DNA of 64,000 bases from Caenispirillum bisanense (GCA_945877815.1 CAMDWJ010000002.1:1-64000), one strand, 5' to 3'; numbered from the stretch's first letter, positions 8,866 through 17,700 are shown. Program-made: numbers and translations. The notes: generated by a model not told the origin, from the sequence alone.

Positions 8866-10389
8866 ATGAATATGAAAATGATGATGGGGGCAGCGACGCT
8901 GGCGCTGCTTTGGGCGCCGGATTTCGCCGCCGCCCAGAAATCGAAAGACACCGTCCGCATGGGTTTCCTCGATCCGATCGAAGCGATCGATTTCTATTTC
9001 GACCCCAAACCGGAAACGGCCTTCACGGTGCGCGGCGTCTTCACCAACCTGATCGACTACGATCCAGAAGCCGGCAAGCTCGTCCCCCTGATGGCCGAAA
9101 GCTGGAAGCAGGTGAACGACACGACGGTGGAATTCAAGCTGCGCTCGGACGTGAAGTTCCACGACGGCACGCCCTTCACCGCCGACGACGCCGTTTACAC
9201 GCTCAAATGGCTGATCGATCCGGCGACCAAGCTGCGCTTCAAGGCCAACTACGATTGGATGAAGGACGCCGAGAAGATCGACGCGACGACGGTGCGCGTG
9301 ATCTCGCATACGCCGGTCGCGCACGGCATGGCGCGCCTCGCCGTCTCCACACCCATCCTGCCTGCGGCCGCGCACGGCGCCTTCAAGGAGAAAGCCGATT
9401 TCGGCCGCAAGCCGGTCGGTGCGGGCCCGTACCGTGCGGTCTCCGTCGATTCCAACAACGGCATCGTGATGACGAAATTCGACGGCTACAATTTGGGCGG
9501 CAAGCCGAATATCGGCCGCTTCGAGATCCGCCCCATGCCCGAAGTTCAGACCCAGATCGCGCACTTCATCCGTCAGGAAGTCGATCTGTTGAACGCGGTG
9601 CCGAAGGATCAGATCCAATCGATGACCGCGAACCCGGACGTTCGCATGACGCCGTCGCAAGCGATGGCCTACCACTACTTCCAGTTCGACGCGGCCGGCC
9701 GCTCGCCCAACAAGGTGTTCAAGGACATCCGCGTGCGCCAAGCCGTATCGATGGCGCTCGACCGCGAAGCGATCGTCAAAAACATCCTCGATATCGGCGG
9801 CTCGGTGAAGACGATGGATAATATCTGCTTCAAGGTGCAGCAGGCGTGCGCCTTTTCGGCGAAGCCGCCGGCCTACAATTTGGCGCAAGCCAAGAAGCTG
9901 CTCGCCGATGCCGGCCTCGCCAACGGCTTCGATCTGGAAATCACGGCGCAGCCCGAAACCTACGAACTCGCCGAAGTGATCGCGGGCGAGCTGCGCAAGG
10001 TGAATATCCGCGCCACGGTCGATAAGCGCACCATGGGCACCTACCGCAAGAAGCAGACGGACGGCGAATTGCAGTCGCTGACCGGCATCTTCACGGCGGG
10101 CGGGCTGCCGGATGCCTCCGCGCTGCTCAACTTCCATTTCGACGGCGGCCCTCGCGATTATACGAAGGATCCCGAGATGACCAAGTTGGCCGAGGAAGGC
10201 GAACGTACGATGGACCCCAAAGCGCGAAATGCCATCTATATGAAGGCATTCGATAAGCTCAACGAGATGAGCTATCTGCTGCCCATCGCCAACAAGCCGA
10301 CCTATTGGCTGCACACCAAGGAGATCAAGGTGATCCCGGGCTCGCTCGCCCCCATCGGCGGCGAACCGTTGCGGATACAGTGGAACTGA
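8866..10389 (+). CDS. ABC transporter substrate-binding protein, family 5 (SBP_bac_5), orphan
   Basis: A 507-residue periplasmic binding protein of the peptide/nickel/opine type. The signal peptide covers about residues 1-24 (MMMGAATLALLWAPDFAAAQ) and the mature N-terminus begins KSKDTVRMGF. Family blocks include LVPLMAESWKQV, FKLRSDVKFHDGTPFTADD, VGAGPYRAVSVD and VRQAVSMALDREAIVKNIL. The start is fixed by a good AAGGAGAG site at 8851. No permease or ATPase genes lie nearby, so it must use a transporter encoded elsewhere. It is likely regulated by the GntR gene just upstream. Two paralogues with the same mature start occur at 32754 and 55875. Confidence 0.9.
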   Translation: MNMKMMMGAATLALLWAPDFAAAQKSKDTVRMGFLDPIEAIDFYFDPKPETAFTVRGVFTNLIDYDPEAGKLVPLMAESWKQVNDTTVEFKLRSDVKFHDGTPFTADDAVYTLKWLIDPATKLRFKANYDWMKDAEKIDATTVRVISHTPVAHGMARLAVSTPILPAAAHGAFKEKADFGRKPVGAGPYRAVSVDSNNGIVMTKFDGYNLGGKPNIGRFEIRPMPEVQTQIAHFIRQEVDLLNAVPKDQIQSMTANPDVRMTPSQAMAYHYFQFDAAGRSPNKVFKDIRVRQAVSMALDREAIVKNILDIGGSVKTMDNICFKVQQACAFSAKPPAYNLAQAKKLLADAGLANGFDLEITAQPETYELAEVIAGELRKVNIRATVDKRTMGTYRKKQTDGELQSLTGIFTAGGLPDASALLNFHFDGGPRDYTKDPEMTKLAEEGERTMDPKARNAIYMKAFDKLNEMSYLLPIANKPTYWLHTKEIKVIPGSLAPIGGEPLRIQWN

Positions 10390-10413
10390 TCCACGCAACC
10401 GCGCTCCCGATAA

Positions 10414-10442
10414 CCTCATCCTGAGCCTGTCGAAGCAGAGGT
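10414..10442. repeat. Short dispersed CTCATCCTGAGC-type repeat
   Basis: CCTCATCCTGAGCCTGTCGA followed by AGCAGAGG matches the class of dispersed palindromic repeat CTCATCCT...AGGATGAG; a complete copy is at 19055. This copy is imperfect on its right arm. It is located just after the first SBP gene. Confidence 0.5.
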
Positions 10443-10465
10443 TGGCGGGACGAACGACAAACAAA

Positions 10466-10496
10466 GGGCTGCGTCCAATCGGACGCGGCCCTTTTC
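10466..10496 (+). terminator. Intrinsic terminator downstream of the first SBP gene
   Basis: An 11-bp stem, GGGCTGCGTCC / GGACGCGGCCC with one G-U pair, has a 4-nt loop and is followed by TTTT. It marks the end of the SBP transcript and the left edge of the non-coding, partly AT-rich island. Confidence 0.75.
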
Positions 10497-11060
10497 GTTG
10501 CGACCTCCCCCAGCAAAGCCGTTTTTCTCGACATTTTAAGGCGCAGGCCTCGCAGATGCCCGGAAATCGGCCATACGCGAATTTCCGAAATGTAGAGACG
10601 TCTCTACATTCTCTCGACATTGTCTCGACATTTCATAGACCGTCTGTCGACATCCGATAGGCTGGTTTCGACCGCACTCTCGACATTCCGGCGGGGCGGT
10701 TGCGGGCCGCGCGCGCACTGCAAAGCGACATCGCGCGCGTCATTCCCGCACACGCAGGACTCCAGAAAACCGCGATCCCAAACCGCCATCACCATCTCAC
10801 CACCCCGCCGTCATGGTAGAGCCCAGACATGGCCATCCATCTTGGATATAGGAATATATTTCCATATAAAAAGCCAAAAAAAGGCGACACAGGCGTCGCT
10901 AACGAGAAATTTATCCGATTCTGGTTACTAAAATCAATATTTAAATTCCAATTTTAGACACGCCTTTTCCGGGAAACTAGAATGAATCTTGCCACTCAAA
11001 ATTAGAGTATCAGTGGCCAGCGCTTAGGCCCGAGTAAGTGAATAAAATCGACGGGACAAA
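10497..11060. other. Gene-poor, partly AT-rich island with no supported gene
   Basis: About 560 bp without a convincing gene. The left part holds a perfect palindrome and tandem 11-bp repeats (10589-10687). The right part (about 10840-11060) is much richer in A and T than the rest of the window, suggesting acquired DNA. Short open frames here show no recognisable protein. Confidence 0.6.
10589..10687. repeat. Perfect 22-bp palindrome and tandem TCTCGACATT units
   Basis: Positions 10589-10610 form a perfect inverted repeat centred on GAGACGTCTC. Its right half, TCTCTACATT (10601), is followed at exact 11-bp steps by TCTCGACATT at 10612 and 10623. A further exact unit lies at 10678 and a degenerate one (TGTCGACATC) near 10645. 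The one-turn spacing suggests a multimeric protein-binding site, but no partner gene is apparent. Confidence 0.7.
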
Positions 11061-11249
11061 ATGCAATTCATAAAGAATGGCCCGGATATTCCCGAACGAC
11101 TCGTCGAGGCACACGAGAACGGACGAGTCGTATTCTTTTGTGGCGCAGGGATTTCCTATCCCGCGGGCTTACCTGGCTTTGGTGGCCTTGCAGAAAAACT
11201 CTATTCAAATTTAGCTGTAACGCCCACGTCAGTTGAAAACGCCACTAAT
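11061..11249 (+). pseudogene. N-terminal fragment of a SIR2-like family protein
   Basis: From an ATG at 11061 the frame encodes the first ~60 residues of a SIR2-like protein: NGPDIPERLVEAHENGR, then VVFFCGAGISYPAGLPGF, which is the NAD-binding GAGIS motif, then GGLAEKLYSNLAVTPT. Full-length members run to hundreds of residues and many act in anti-phage defence by NAD depletion. Here homology stops around 11235-11249, where the sequence becomes the C-terminus of a peroxiredoxin in another frame. This looks like a deletion-truncated remnant. Flanking DNA is AT-rich, consistent with a former mobile defence gene. The 72-residue frame itself is probably non-functional. Confidence 0.7.
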
Positions 11250-11418
11250 CGATTCGATGCAACTCACCGCGAAGCATAAGGTGGCCACACCCGTGAACTG
11301 GAAACAGGGCGACGACGTGATCATCACCACAGCGGTCAGCAACGAAGACGGCGACAAGATCTTCCCCGGCTACAAGACGCTTAAACCGTATCTGCGCACG
11401 ACCAAGCAGCCGAAATAA
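11245..11418 (+). pseudogene. C-terminal fragment of a 1-Cys peroxiredoxin (AhpC/TSA family)
   Basis: The frame reads IDSMQLTAKHKVATPVNWKQ, then GDDVIITTAVSNEDGDKIFPGYKTLKPYLRTTKQPK and a stop. This is the typical C-terminal domain of 1-Cys peroxiredoxins (Prx6 type). The thioredoxin-fold part with the peroxidatic cysteine is missing: the upstream sequence is the SIR2-like fragment in a different frame. A strong terminator follows 30 bp later, as expected for the end of the original peroxiredoxin gene. The fragment is about 57 residues, compared with about 215 for an intact gene. Confidence 0.75.
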
Positions 11419-11446
11419 GCCGCGCGCTCCGCGTAGGCTAAAAAAC

Positions 11447-11488
11447 AGAGGGACCCGGAGCTAAGCTTCGGGTCCCTCTATTTTATTT
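11447..11488 (+). terminator. Strong intrinsic terminator after peroxiredoxin remnant
   Basis: A long stem, AGAGGGACCCGGAGC paired with GCTTCGGGTCCCTCT, is followed by ATTTTATTT. It retains full terminator form although the gene it served is truncated. It also isolates folE from upstream transcription. Confidence 0.85.
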
Positions 11489-11574
11489 GCGGGAGCGTTG
11501 GCCCGGTGATCCAAGCCGCCACGCCGCGCGTAATAACCCCCAGTATCGCAGCCTTAGTATCCGGGGGAATAGCC

Positions 11575-12198
11575 ATGAACAAAATCACGAAACACGATTT
11601 TCCCGCCCTTCTCGACGATGCCCTCGTCCACGATCGGCCAAGCCGCCAAGAAGCCGAGGAGGCCGTGCGCACCCTGCTCAAATGGGCGGGCGACAATCCG
11701 AGCCGCGGCGGCCTGTTGGATACCCCGGCGCGCGTGGTGCGCGCCTATGAGGAATATTTCGCGGGCTACCGCCAGGACCCGCTCGACTTTCTGAATCGCA
11801 CTTTCGACGAAACCGAGGGCTACGACGAAATCGTGTTGCTGAAGGATATCCCGTTCGAATCGCACTGCGAACATCACATGGCGCCAATCATCGGCAAGGC
11901 CCACGTCGCCTATCTGCCGACCGACCGCGTCGTCGGCATCAGCAAGCTCGCGCGCCTCGTCGAATGTTACGCGCACCGCCTGCAGATCCAGGAAAAGCTG
12001 ACCGCCCAGATCGCGACCGCGCTCCAGGATACCTTGGAGCCACGCGGCGTCGGCGTCGTGATCGAAGCGGTCCATCATTGCATGACCACGCGCGGCGTCC
12101 ACAAATCCGGTGTTTCGATGACGACCAGCCGGATGGTCGGGGTGTTCCGCACCGACGCGGTGGCACGCGCCGAACTGCTGGCGATGATCGGAAAGTAG
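11575..12198 (+). CDS. folE: GTP cyclohydrolase I
   Basis: FolE converts GTP to 7,8-dihydroneopterin triphosphate, the entry step to tetrahydrofolate and pterins. The 207-residue protein shows the FolE core: [20 protein letters not shown], the zinc site [10 protein letters not shown] (about residue 100), [21 protein letters not shown], and the third zinc ligand cysteine in [10 protein letters not shown]. The ATG at 11575 has GGGGGAAT upstream and fits the family N-terminus; an in-frame start at 11506 is rejected. It stands alone between two terminated regions. Confidence 0.96.
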   Translation: MNKITKHDFPALLDDALVHDRPSRQEAEEAVRTLLKWAGDNPSRGGLLDTPARVVRAYEEYFAGYRQDPLDFLNRTFDETEGYDEIVLLKDIPFESHCEHHMAPIIGKAHVAYLPTDRVVGISKLARLVECYAHRLQIQEKLTAQIATALQDTLEPRGVGVVIEAVHHCMTTRGVHKSGVSMTTSRMVGVFRTDAVARAELLAMIGK

Positions 12199-12395
12199 GA
12201 TCTTATCGGGCGATTGTCGCCGGCAGGGTGAAGACCGTCCGCAATGAGGTTTTTGCGTGAATGATGGTAACGCGATAGACTTGATACCTTACCTTTCGAA
12301 CGCCCCCGACTGAGGGGCTAACGAAATCGTGTTTGGAACCGGACGCCAATCCATGCGTTATTGGCTTTCTTACAACGCCGCAGGAGACTTCACAC

Positions 12396-12668
12396 ATGCA
12401 ATTCAAGACCAAGCGCGCCACCCCACGGCTGGCGATCGTCCTTCCCCTACTCGCCGGGGCGCTGCTGCTCAGCGCCTGCGGCACCAATAGTGTCGATCGT
12501 ACCGTCAGCGGCGCCGGCCTTGGCGCCGGCGCGGGTGCTACCGTCGGCGCCATCTTCGGCGGCGTCGGCGTCGTGCCGGCCGCGATCGTCGGTGCGGCCG
12601 TCGGCGGCGTCGGCGGCTTGGTGTCGAGCCCGCAACAGGTCGATCTCGGCAAACCGGTCTGGCGCTAA
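12396..12668 (+). CDS. Small glycine-zipper lipoprotein, hypothetical
   Basis: A 90-residue protein with an N-terminal signal and a clear lipobox LLLSACG (cysteine about residue 28), so it should be lipidated at that cysteine and exported. The mature part is dominated by glycine/alanine repeats (GAGLGAGAGATVGAIFGGVG, AAIVGAAVGGVGG), typical of glycine-zipper domains found in small outer-membrane lipoproteins. The start is fixed by the CAGGAG site at 12381. A strong terminator follows at 12690, so it is a monocistronic unit. The cellular role is unknown. Confidence 0.75.
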   Translation: MQFKTKRATPRLAIVLPLLAGALLLSACGTNSVDRTVSGAGLGAGAGATVGAIFGGVGVVPAAIVGAAVGGVGGLVSSPQQVDLGKPVWR

Positions 12669-12689
12669 CCGCGTACGACCCGCAAACAG

Positions 12690-12724
12690 GCGGCGGCCGG
12701 TCCCCCACCGGCCGCCGCTTTTTT
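12690..12724 (+). terminator. Strong intrinsic terminator
   Basis: A 12-bp GC-rich stem GCGGCGGCCGGT / ACCGGCCGCCGC with a short C-rich loop is followed by TTTTTT. It ends the small lipoprotein transcript. Confidence 0.9.
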
Positions 12725-12776
12725 GTGCGTATATCGGCTTAGCAAACCAGCGCCTTCAGCCGACTGCAAAAAGGCC

Positions 12777-12985
12777 GTCATTCCCCGACTTGTTCCACTG
12801 CTGTCCGGTTTAAATTAAGCCGTCATGCCCGTACTTGTTACGGGCATCCACAGAGGAAAGCGCGATAACACGAAAAGACTCGTGGATGGCCGCAACACGT
12901 GCGGCCATGACGGGCTAGAGGAAATTGCCCAACTTTTGACACGACAGTTTTTGTGGGCCAACATGTCGCCCAACGCATCAGCAAT
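12777..12985. other. Non-coding stretch with repeat elements upstream of fhs
   Basis: The gap between the lipoprotein terminator and fhs contains a partial GTCAT element (12777-12800) and a complete one (12822-12911). The remaining sequence before fhs shows no obvious consensus promoter or riboswitch that I can support. Confidence 0.5.
12822..12911. repeat. Dispersed double-hairpin GTCAT repeat, copy 2
   Basis: A 90-bp element bounded by GTCAT and ATGAC. The left hairpin is ATGCCCGTA/TACGGGCAT and the right hairpin ATGGCCGCA/TGCGGCCAT, with ATCCAC and GTGGAT arms pairing inside the element. It has the same plan as the copies at 6441 and 14761. Confidence 0.75.
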
Positions 12986-13006
12986 ATGCATCAGGGAATC
13001 AACACC

Positions 13007-14725
13007 GTGGCCAAAAATTCCGCCAAATCCGCAACCAAGCGCGATCCTAAAACCGTCGGCAGCGATATTGAGATCGCCCGCGCCGCCAAGCCGAAACCGA
13101 TCGAGCAGATCGGCGCCGTGCTCGGCATTCCCAAGGATCATGTGCTCGCCTACGGCCGCGCCAAGGCGAAAGTCGATCTCGACTACATCTCGACCCTCGC
13201 CAAGAAAAAAGACGGCAAGCTGATCCTGGTGACCGGCATCAGCCCGACGCCCGCCGGCGAAGGCAAGACGACAACCACGGTCGGCCTCGGCGATGCGCTG
13301 GCCGCGCTCGGCAAAAAAACGGCGATCTGCTTACGCGAACCTTCGCTCGGCCCGTGCTTCGGCGTCAAAGGCGGAGCGGCCGGCGGCGGCTACGCCCAAG
13401 TCATCCCGATGGAGGACATCAACCTCCACTTCACCGGCGATTTCCACGCCATCACCTCGGCGCACAATCTGCTCGCCGCGATGCTCGACAACCATATCTA
13501 TTGGGGCAACGAACTCAACATCGACCAGCGCCGCATCACCTGGCGCCGCGTGATGGACATGAACGACCGCGCCCTTCGCTCCATCGTCGGCTCGCTCGGC
13601 GGTGTCGCCAACGGATTCCCGCGCGAGGACGGCTTCGACATCACGGTCGCCTCCGAAGTCATGGCGATCTTCTGTCTCGCCGAATCCTTGGAAGATCTGC
13701 GCACGCGCCTCGGCCAGATCGTCGTCGCAGAAACGCGCGACCGTAAGCCGGTGACGGCGGCGGACTTGAAGGCGCAGGGCGCCATGACCACGCTGCTGAA
13801 AGACGCCATTGCGCCGAACCTCGTGCAAACGCTTGAGGGCACGCCCGCCTTCGTGCATGGCGGCCCCTTCGCCAATATCGCGCATGGCTGCAATTCGGTG
13901 ACCGCGACGCGCACAGCCCTCAAGCTTGCCGACTACGTCGTCACCGAAGCGGGCTTCGGTTCAGACTTGGGCGCGGAAAAATTCCTCGACATCAAATGCC
14001 GCAAGGCAGGATTAACGCCGAATGCCGTGGCGCTGGTCGCCACCGTGCGCGCGCTCAAGATGCACGGCGGCTTGGCCAAGGATCAGCTCAAGGGCGAGAA
14101 CCTGGACGCGCTCAAGAAGGGCCTGGTCAATCTCGGTCGCCATATCGACAATCTCAAGAAGTTCGGTGTACCACTCGGCGTGGGCGTCAACCGATTCACT
14201 ACCGACACCGATGCCGAAATCCAGATCGTGATCGATTTCTGCGCGACCAAGAATGTTAAGGCTTACGAGTGCACCCATTGGGCCGACGGCTCTAACGGCA
14301 TCTCGCCCTTCGCCGAGCACATCATGACGCTCGCCGAGACCGGGGGGAAGGATTACAAACCGCTCTACGCGCTCGAACTTCCGCTGTGGAAGAAGATCGA
14401 AACGATCTGCAGCGAAATCTACCGTGCCGGTGAAGTCACCGCAGGGTCGGGCGTGCGCGCGAAGCTCGACGGATTCGAGAAAGCGGGCTTCGGGAACCTT
14501 CCGATCTGCATCGCCAAGACGCAGATGAGCTTCTCCACCGACCCGACCAAGATCGGGGCACCCGAAGGCCACGAAGTGAACGTCCGCGAAGTGCGCCTTG
14601 CCGCCGGCGCCGGCTTCATCGTCGCCATCTGCGGCGAGATCATGACCATGCCCGGCCTGCCGCGCGTGCCGGCGGCGAACAGCATCAACGTCAATGCCGA
14701 CGGCATGATCGAAGGGCTGTTTTAA
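13007..14725 (+). CDS. fhs: Formate-tetrahydrofolate ligase
   Basis: Fhs joins formate to tetrahydrofolate with ATP, giving 10-formyl-THF for purine synthesis (PurN) and fMet-tRNA. Recognised by [14 protein letters not shown] near the N-terminus, the P-loop-like [53 protein letters not shown], and the C-terminal [15 protein letters not shown]. Two starts are possible: the GTG at 13007, with AGGGAA eight bases upstream (572 residues), and an ATG at 12986 that adds seven residues. I prefer 13007. It lies between two GTCAT repeats and appears monocistronic. Confidence 0.97.
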   Translation: MAKNSAKSATKRDPKTVGSDIEIARAAKPKPIEQIGAVLGIPKDHVLAYGRAKAKVDLDYISTLAKKKDGKLILVTGISPTPAGEGKTTTTVGLGDALAALGKKTAICLREPSLGPCFGVKGGAAGGGYAQVIPMEDINLHFTGDFHAITSAHNLLAAMLDNHIYWGNELNIDQRRITWRRVMDMNDRALRSIVGSLGGVANGFPREDGFDITVASEVMAIFCLAESLEDLRTRLGQIVVAETRDRKPVTAADLKAQGAMTTLLKDAIAPNLVQTLEGTPAFVHGGPFANIAHGCNSVTATRTALKLADYVVTEAGFGSDLGAEKFLDIKCRKAGLTPNAVALVATVRALKMHGGLAKDQLKGENLDALKKGLVNLGRHIDNLKKFGVPLGVGVNRFTTDTDAEIQIVIDFCATKNVKAYECTHWADGSNGISPFAEHIMTLAETGGKDYKPLYALELPLWKKIETICSEIYRAGEVTAGSGVRAKLDGFEKAGFGNLPICIAKTQMSFSTDPTKIGAPEGHEVNVREVRLAAGAGFIVAICGEIMTMPGLPRVPAANSINVNADGMIEGLF

Positions 14726-14760
14726 GAAACAGGCGCACTACGCGACATCTAAGAAGAACC

Positions 14761-14842
14761 GTCATGCACGGCTTGCCCCGCGCATCCGGCTTACGATGTC
14801 AGCGTCTGAAAGATGGATACGCGGGTCAAGCCCGCGTATGAC
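14761..14842. repeat. Dispersed double-hairpin GTCAT repeat, copy 3
   Basis: An 82-bp element bounded by GTCAT and ATGAC just after fhs. The right hairpin ATACGCGGG/CCCGCGTAT is perfect; the left arm (ATGCACGGC...CGCGCAT) has decayed. A fragment of a further right end (CGCGCATGAC) lies at 14881-14890. Confidence 0.7.
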
Positions 14843-14943
14843 GATTTCCTTAAAGAGACGGCCTTGTTAGAAATCAAGTCCGCGCATGACGGCTAGCTTT
14901 TTACCCGATTTGAACTTCGGGGAGGCATGCTCTAAGACGGTCC

Positions 14944-16038
14944 ATGCTGTCGTCATTCCCCGACAAGATCCGAAATGAGATCCGCGAGTTCCGCGCGAGC
15001 TGGCGCTGGCTCGTCCTCAGCCTGATCCTCGGCTTCGTCGGCGCCTCGATCTTCGTGTATTACCGACTGCCGCTGCCCTGGGTGCTGGGTGCCATGGCAG
15101 CGTGCACGATCGCCACCATCGCCGGGGTTCGCATCTGGATTCCGCACTGGCTGCAATTTCCAATGACGTTGATCCTCGGCCTTCTGTTTGGCACCACCAT
15201 CGCGCCCAATATCTTCGGGCGCGTGCTCGAATGGCTGCCGAGCGTGCTCTCCATCTTCGTCTTCGTGCTGGTTACCACCGGCGCCAGCATGCTGTACCTC
15301 ACCCGCGCGATGAAGACGGATTTCATCACCGCCTATTTCTCCTCTTCGCCGGGCGGCGTTATCCCGATGACGGCGATGGGCACCCATTACGGCGGCGAGA
15401 TGCGCGTCATCGCGTTGGTGCAAAGCATGCGCATGATCGTCACGGTCGCCGTCCTGCCGGTCGCCTTCGCGCTGTTCGCGGGCTATCATCCGACCGGCAG
15501 CGCCGGCACCGGCCATACGATGGCGGAACTGAGCGCGCTCGACGTGCCGATCCTGATCGCGTTGGCGATCGGCGGTTGGGCCGGCGCGAAGCTCGCGCGC
15601 TTTCCCGCACCCGATTTGTTGGGCCCGCTGTTGGTGATGGGCCTGCTTCATTCCAGCGGCGTTTATGGAGCACCCATCCCCGATCCGCTCGTCGCCTTGG
15701 CGCAGCTGACCTCGGGCGCCCGTCTCGCCAGCGGTTTCTATCGCCTCAATCTACGCACCTTCGGGATGCAACTGCTTCACGCAACGACGGTAGCGCTGAT
15801 CATGCTGGCGATGGGCGCGCTGTTCGCATTGGCCCTCAAACCGTTCAGCCCGCTGCCCATGACCGCGCTCATGCTCTCCTACGCGCCGGGCGGGATCGCC
15901 GAAATGTCGCTCATCGCCTTCGGTCTCGGCATCGAGGTGGTCTTCGTCATCACCCACCAACTCATTCGATTCTTCTTCGTGGTCGGACTTGTTCCCCTCG
16001 CCGTCTGGGCCTTCAAGATGAAGCCCAAACCAGACTAG
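14944..16038 (+). CDS. AbrB family (AbrB duplication, PF05145-like) membrane protein
   Basis: A 364-residue membrane protein with about ten hydrophobic segments arranged as two similar halves. Each half contains a glycine/proline-rich motif followed by APGG or SPGG (SSSPGGVIPMTAMG around residue 137, LSYAPGGIAEMSLIAFG around residue 318). This is the pattern of the AbrB/ammonia monooxygenase-like family, which despite its historical names is probably a transporter. The substrate is unknown. It follows the third GTCAT repeat and precedes the small DUF983 gene by 100 bp on the same strand. Confidence 0.82.
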   Translation: MLSSFPDKIRNEIREFRASWRWLVLSLILGFVGASIFVYYRLPLPWVLGAMAACTIATIAGVRIWIPHWLQFPMTLILGLLFGTTIAPNIFGRVLEWLPSVLSIFVFVLVTTGASMLYLTRAMKTDFITAYFSSSPGGVIPMTAMGTHYGGEMRVIALVQSMRMIVTVAVLPVAFALFAGYHPTGSAGTGHTMAELSALDVPILIALAIGGWAGAKLARFPAPDLLGPLLVMGLLHSSGVYGAPIPDPLVALAQLTSGARLASGFYRLNLRTFGMQLLHATTVALIMLAMGALFALALKPFSPLPMTALMLSYAPGGIAEMSLIAFGLGIEVVFVITHQLIRFFFVVGLVPLAVWAFKMKPKPD

Positions 16039-16139
16039 CCGCGACCCATGCAAAATCGCTGGGCCTGCTAGGCCGAAGCCATGCTTGTTGACGCAGCCCG
16101 ACGCCGCTATTTACAGGCCACCATTCAAGGAACACGGCA

Positions 16140-16541
16140 TTGGAAACGACTTCTCGTCTCGGCGCTGTTCTCCGCGGCCTGCGCGGCCGCTGCCCCAAAT
16201 GCGGCGAAGGACATATGTTCCGCGCCTTCCTCAAGGTCGTTGACCGCTGCCCGAACTGCGCCGAGGAACTACACCACCACCGCGCCGACGATTTTCCCGC
16301 CTATATCGTGGTCACCATCCTCGGCCATGTGCTGATCCCCACAGTGGTCGCGGTCGAACTAGCCTATTCGCCGCCCTATGCCCTGCAGCTCGCGGTCTGG
16401 CTGCCGACCGCGCTGGCCCTCACACTCATCTTGTTGCAGCCGGTCAAGGGCGCCATCGTCGCCCTGCAATGGGCGATCGGGCTGCATGGATTCGAGACGG
16501 CGAAGGCGGCACGCGACGCACGCACGGTCAGCGCAGCGTAA
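16140..16541 (+). CDS. DUF983 family zinc-ribbon membrane protein
   Basis: A 133-residue protein starting at TTG with AAGGA just upstream. The N-terminal zinc ribbon is formed by CPKCGEGHMF and CPNCAEEL (residues about 18-40), followed by two hydrophobic segments (VVTILGHVLIPTVVAVEL and LPTALALTLILLQPVKG). DUF983 proteins are of unknown function, often located near cytochrome oxidase or housekeeping genes. The C-terminus overlaps the convergent Kelch gene by 14 bp. Confidence 0.85.
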   Translation: METTSRLGAVLRGLRGRCPKCGEGHMFRAFLKVVDRCPNCAEELHHHRADDFPAYIVVTILGHVLIPTVVAVELAYSPPYALQLAVWLPTALALTLILLQPVKGAIVALQWAIGLHGFETAKAARDARTVSAA

Positions 16542-17601
16542 AGCCTTCGTTTGTCGCCACCCTCGGGCCGCCGCCGCGACCGGTCGCCCCACCCGGCATA
16601 TAGAACACGCCATCGATGACCGCCGCCCCGGTACCGTGGCGAGGGACCGTCATGGGTGCGAGCGTGCGCCACGTGTCGGTCTTGGGATCGTAGGCTTCGT
16701 TTTCGCCGCAAACACCGCGCTCGCTCGACCCCTCGCCGCCGATTACCACGATCAAGCCATCGAGCACGCCGGCCGAGGCTCCGCTGCGCGGCGTGGGCTG
16801 GCGCGCGCGTTCGCTCCAGCTATCGGTCTTGGGATCGTAGAAATGATGGATCGTATTGTTCTGGAACAAATTCTCGATGCGTCCGCCGATCGCATGAATC
16901 TTGCCGTCATAGACGACGGTCGCGATATGGTCGCGCCGCACCGGCAAGGGCGCTGCCTTGCTCCAGCTGTTCGTCGTCGGATCGTAGATATCGTGGTCAG
17001 TCAAACTGGTACGCGCACCCTTCTGCGGCGGCGGCGGGACATTATCGACCGGCATGGCGGGTGGTGGCGCCGACGGAGCACCGCCACCACCACCGATGCC
17101 CGCCCCACCTTCGCCACCGATCGCGCCGCCGATCACATGAATCTTGTCGCCCAGTACGACAACCGACGAAGCCGCGCGCGCGAAGGGCAGCGGCGCGATC
17201 TCCTGCCAGCGGTTGGTGGCGACATCATAGGCGTAAGAATTGGCGATCGGATGCTGGTTCTGTTTTATGAAACCGCCGAAGGCGTAAATCTTGCCCTTAT
17301 GGCCCACGACATTGACGTGATTGACGCCGATCGGCATCTGCGCGTGATCGGCCCATTTGTCGGTCTTGGGATCGTAGGATTGCAGAAGATTGGCGGTCAC
17401 GCTGCCCAGCACATAGCCGCCGACCAGGTAAAGCTTGCCGTCAAGTTCGGCGACCGAAACTTCGGTGCGTTCCACCGGCACCGGTGCCTTGGCGACCCAG
17501 CGGCCAATATTCTGAGACGGGCTTTGCTGCGTCTGCGCGGCGGTCGGCGCGACGAAGGCCGCCGCGACCGCCGCCAGCCAGAGATATCGATGCAAACCCA
17601 T
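16528..17601 (-). CDS. Exported Kelch-repeat protein
   Basis: A 357-residue protein with a signal peptide (YLWLAAVAAAFVAPTAAQ, about residues 5-22). At least six Kelch-type repeats follow, each with the pattern GKLYLVGGY..., YDPKTDKWADHAQMPIG or similar, giving a predicted beta-propeller. A Gly/Ala/Pro-rich insertion interrupts it near residues 165-190 (GGEGGAGIGGGGGAP then PPPAMPVDNVPPPP). It should act in the periplasm or outside the cell, probably in binding; the ligand is unknown. It is divergent from the LigB dioxygenase gene, with an FNR-like box in the shared upstream region. Confidence 0.85.
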   Translation of the reverse strand: MGLHRYLWLAAVAAAFVAPTAAQTQQSPSQNIGRWVAKAPVPVERTEVSVAELDGKLYLVGGYVLGSVTANLLQSYDPKTDKWADHAQMPIGVNHVNVVGHKGKIYAFGGFIKQNQHPIANSYAYDVATNRWQEIAPLPFARAASSVVVLGDKIHVIGGAIGGEGGAGIGGGGGAPSAPPPAMPVDNVPPPPQKGARTSLTDHDIYDPTTNSWSKAAPLPVRRDHIATVVYDGKIHAIGGRIENLFQNNTIHHFYDPKTDSWSERARQPTPRSGASAGVLDGLIVVIGGEGSSERGVCGENEAYDPKTDTWRTLAPMTVPRHGTGAAVIDGVFYMPGGATGRGGGPRVATNEGFTLR

Positions 17602-17686
17602 ATTCGTCTCCCGTGATCTTTTTGCGGACCTTTATGCCGCCAGAATAATACCTGGCTCGCGAAATTTATATGTCAGTTGCCACCGC

Positions 17687-17700
17687 TTGATCTGGATCAA
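17687..17700. promoter_or_regulatory. FNR/FixK/FnrL-type box (TTGAT-N4-ATCAA)
   Basis: TTGATCTGGATCAA is a perfect match to the FNR/FixK consensus inverted repeat, inside a slightly longer perfect palindrome (17686-17701). For the LigB gene, a possible -10 (TATGAA at 17723-17728) would place a start site near 17735, so the box would be centred at about -41.5, the class II activator position. It could also act on the divergent Kelch gene. Confidence 0.7.

Noticed and set aside
7039-10620. A 1193-codon open frame on the minus strand
   Set aside because: It runs antisense to the GntR regulator and SBP genes and through unrelated small genes; its protein is rich in Arg, Gly, His and Asp as expected for the mirror frame of GC-rich coding DNA.
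10601-10687. Possible short CRISPR array
   Set aside because: Units are only 10-11 bp, the repeats abut without spacers, and no cas genes are present.
16378-17616. A 412-codon plus-strand frame
   Set aside because: Antisense to the Kelch-repeat gene, whose signal peptide and repeats are evident.
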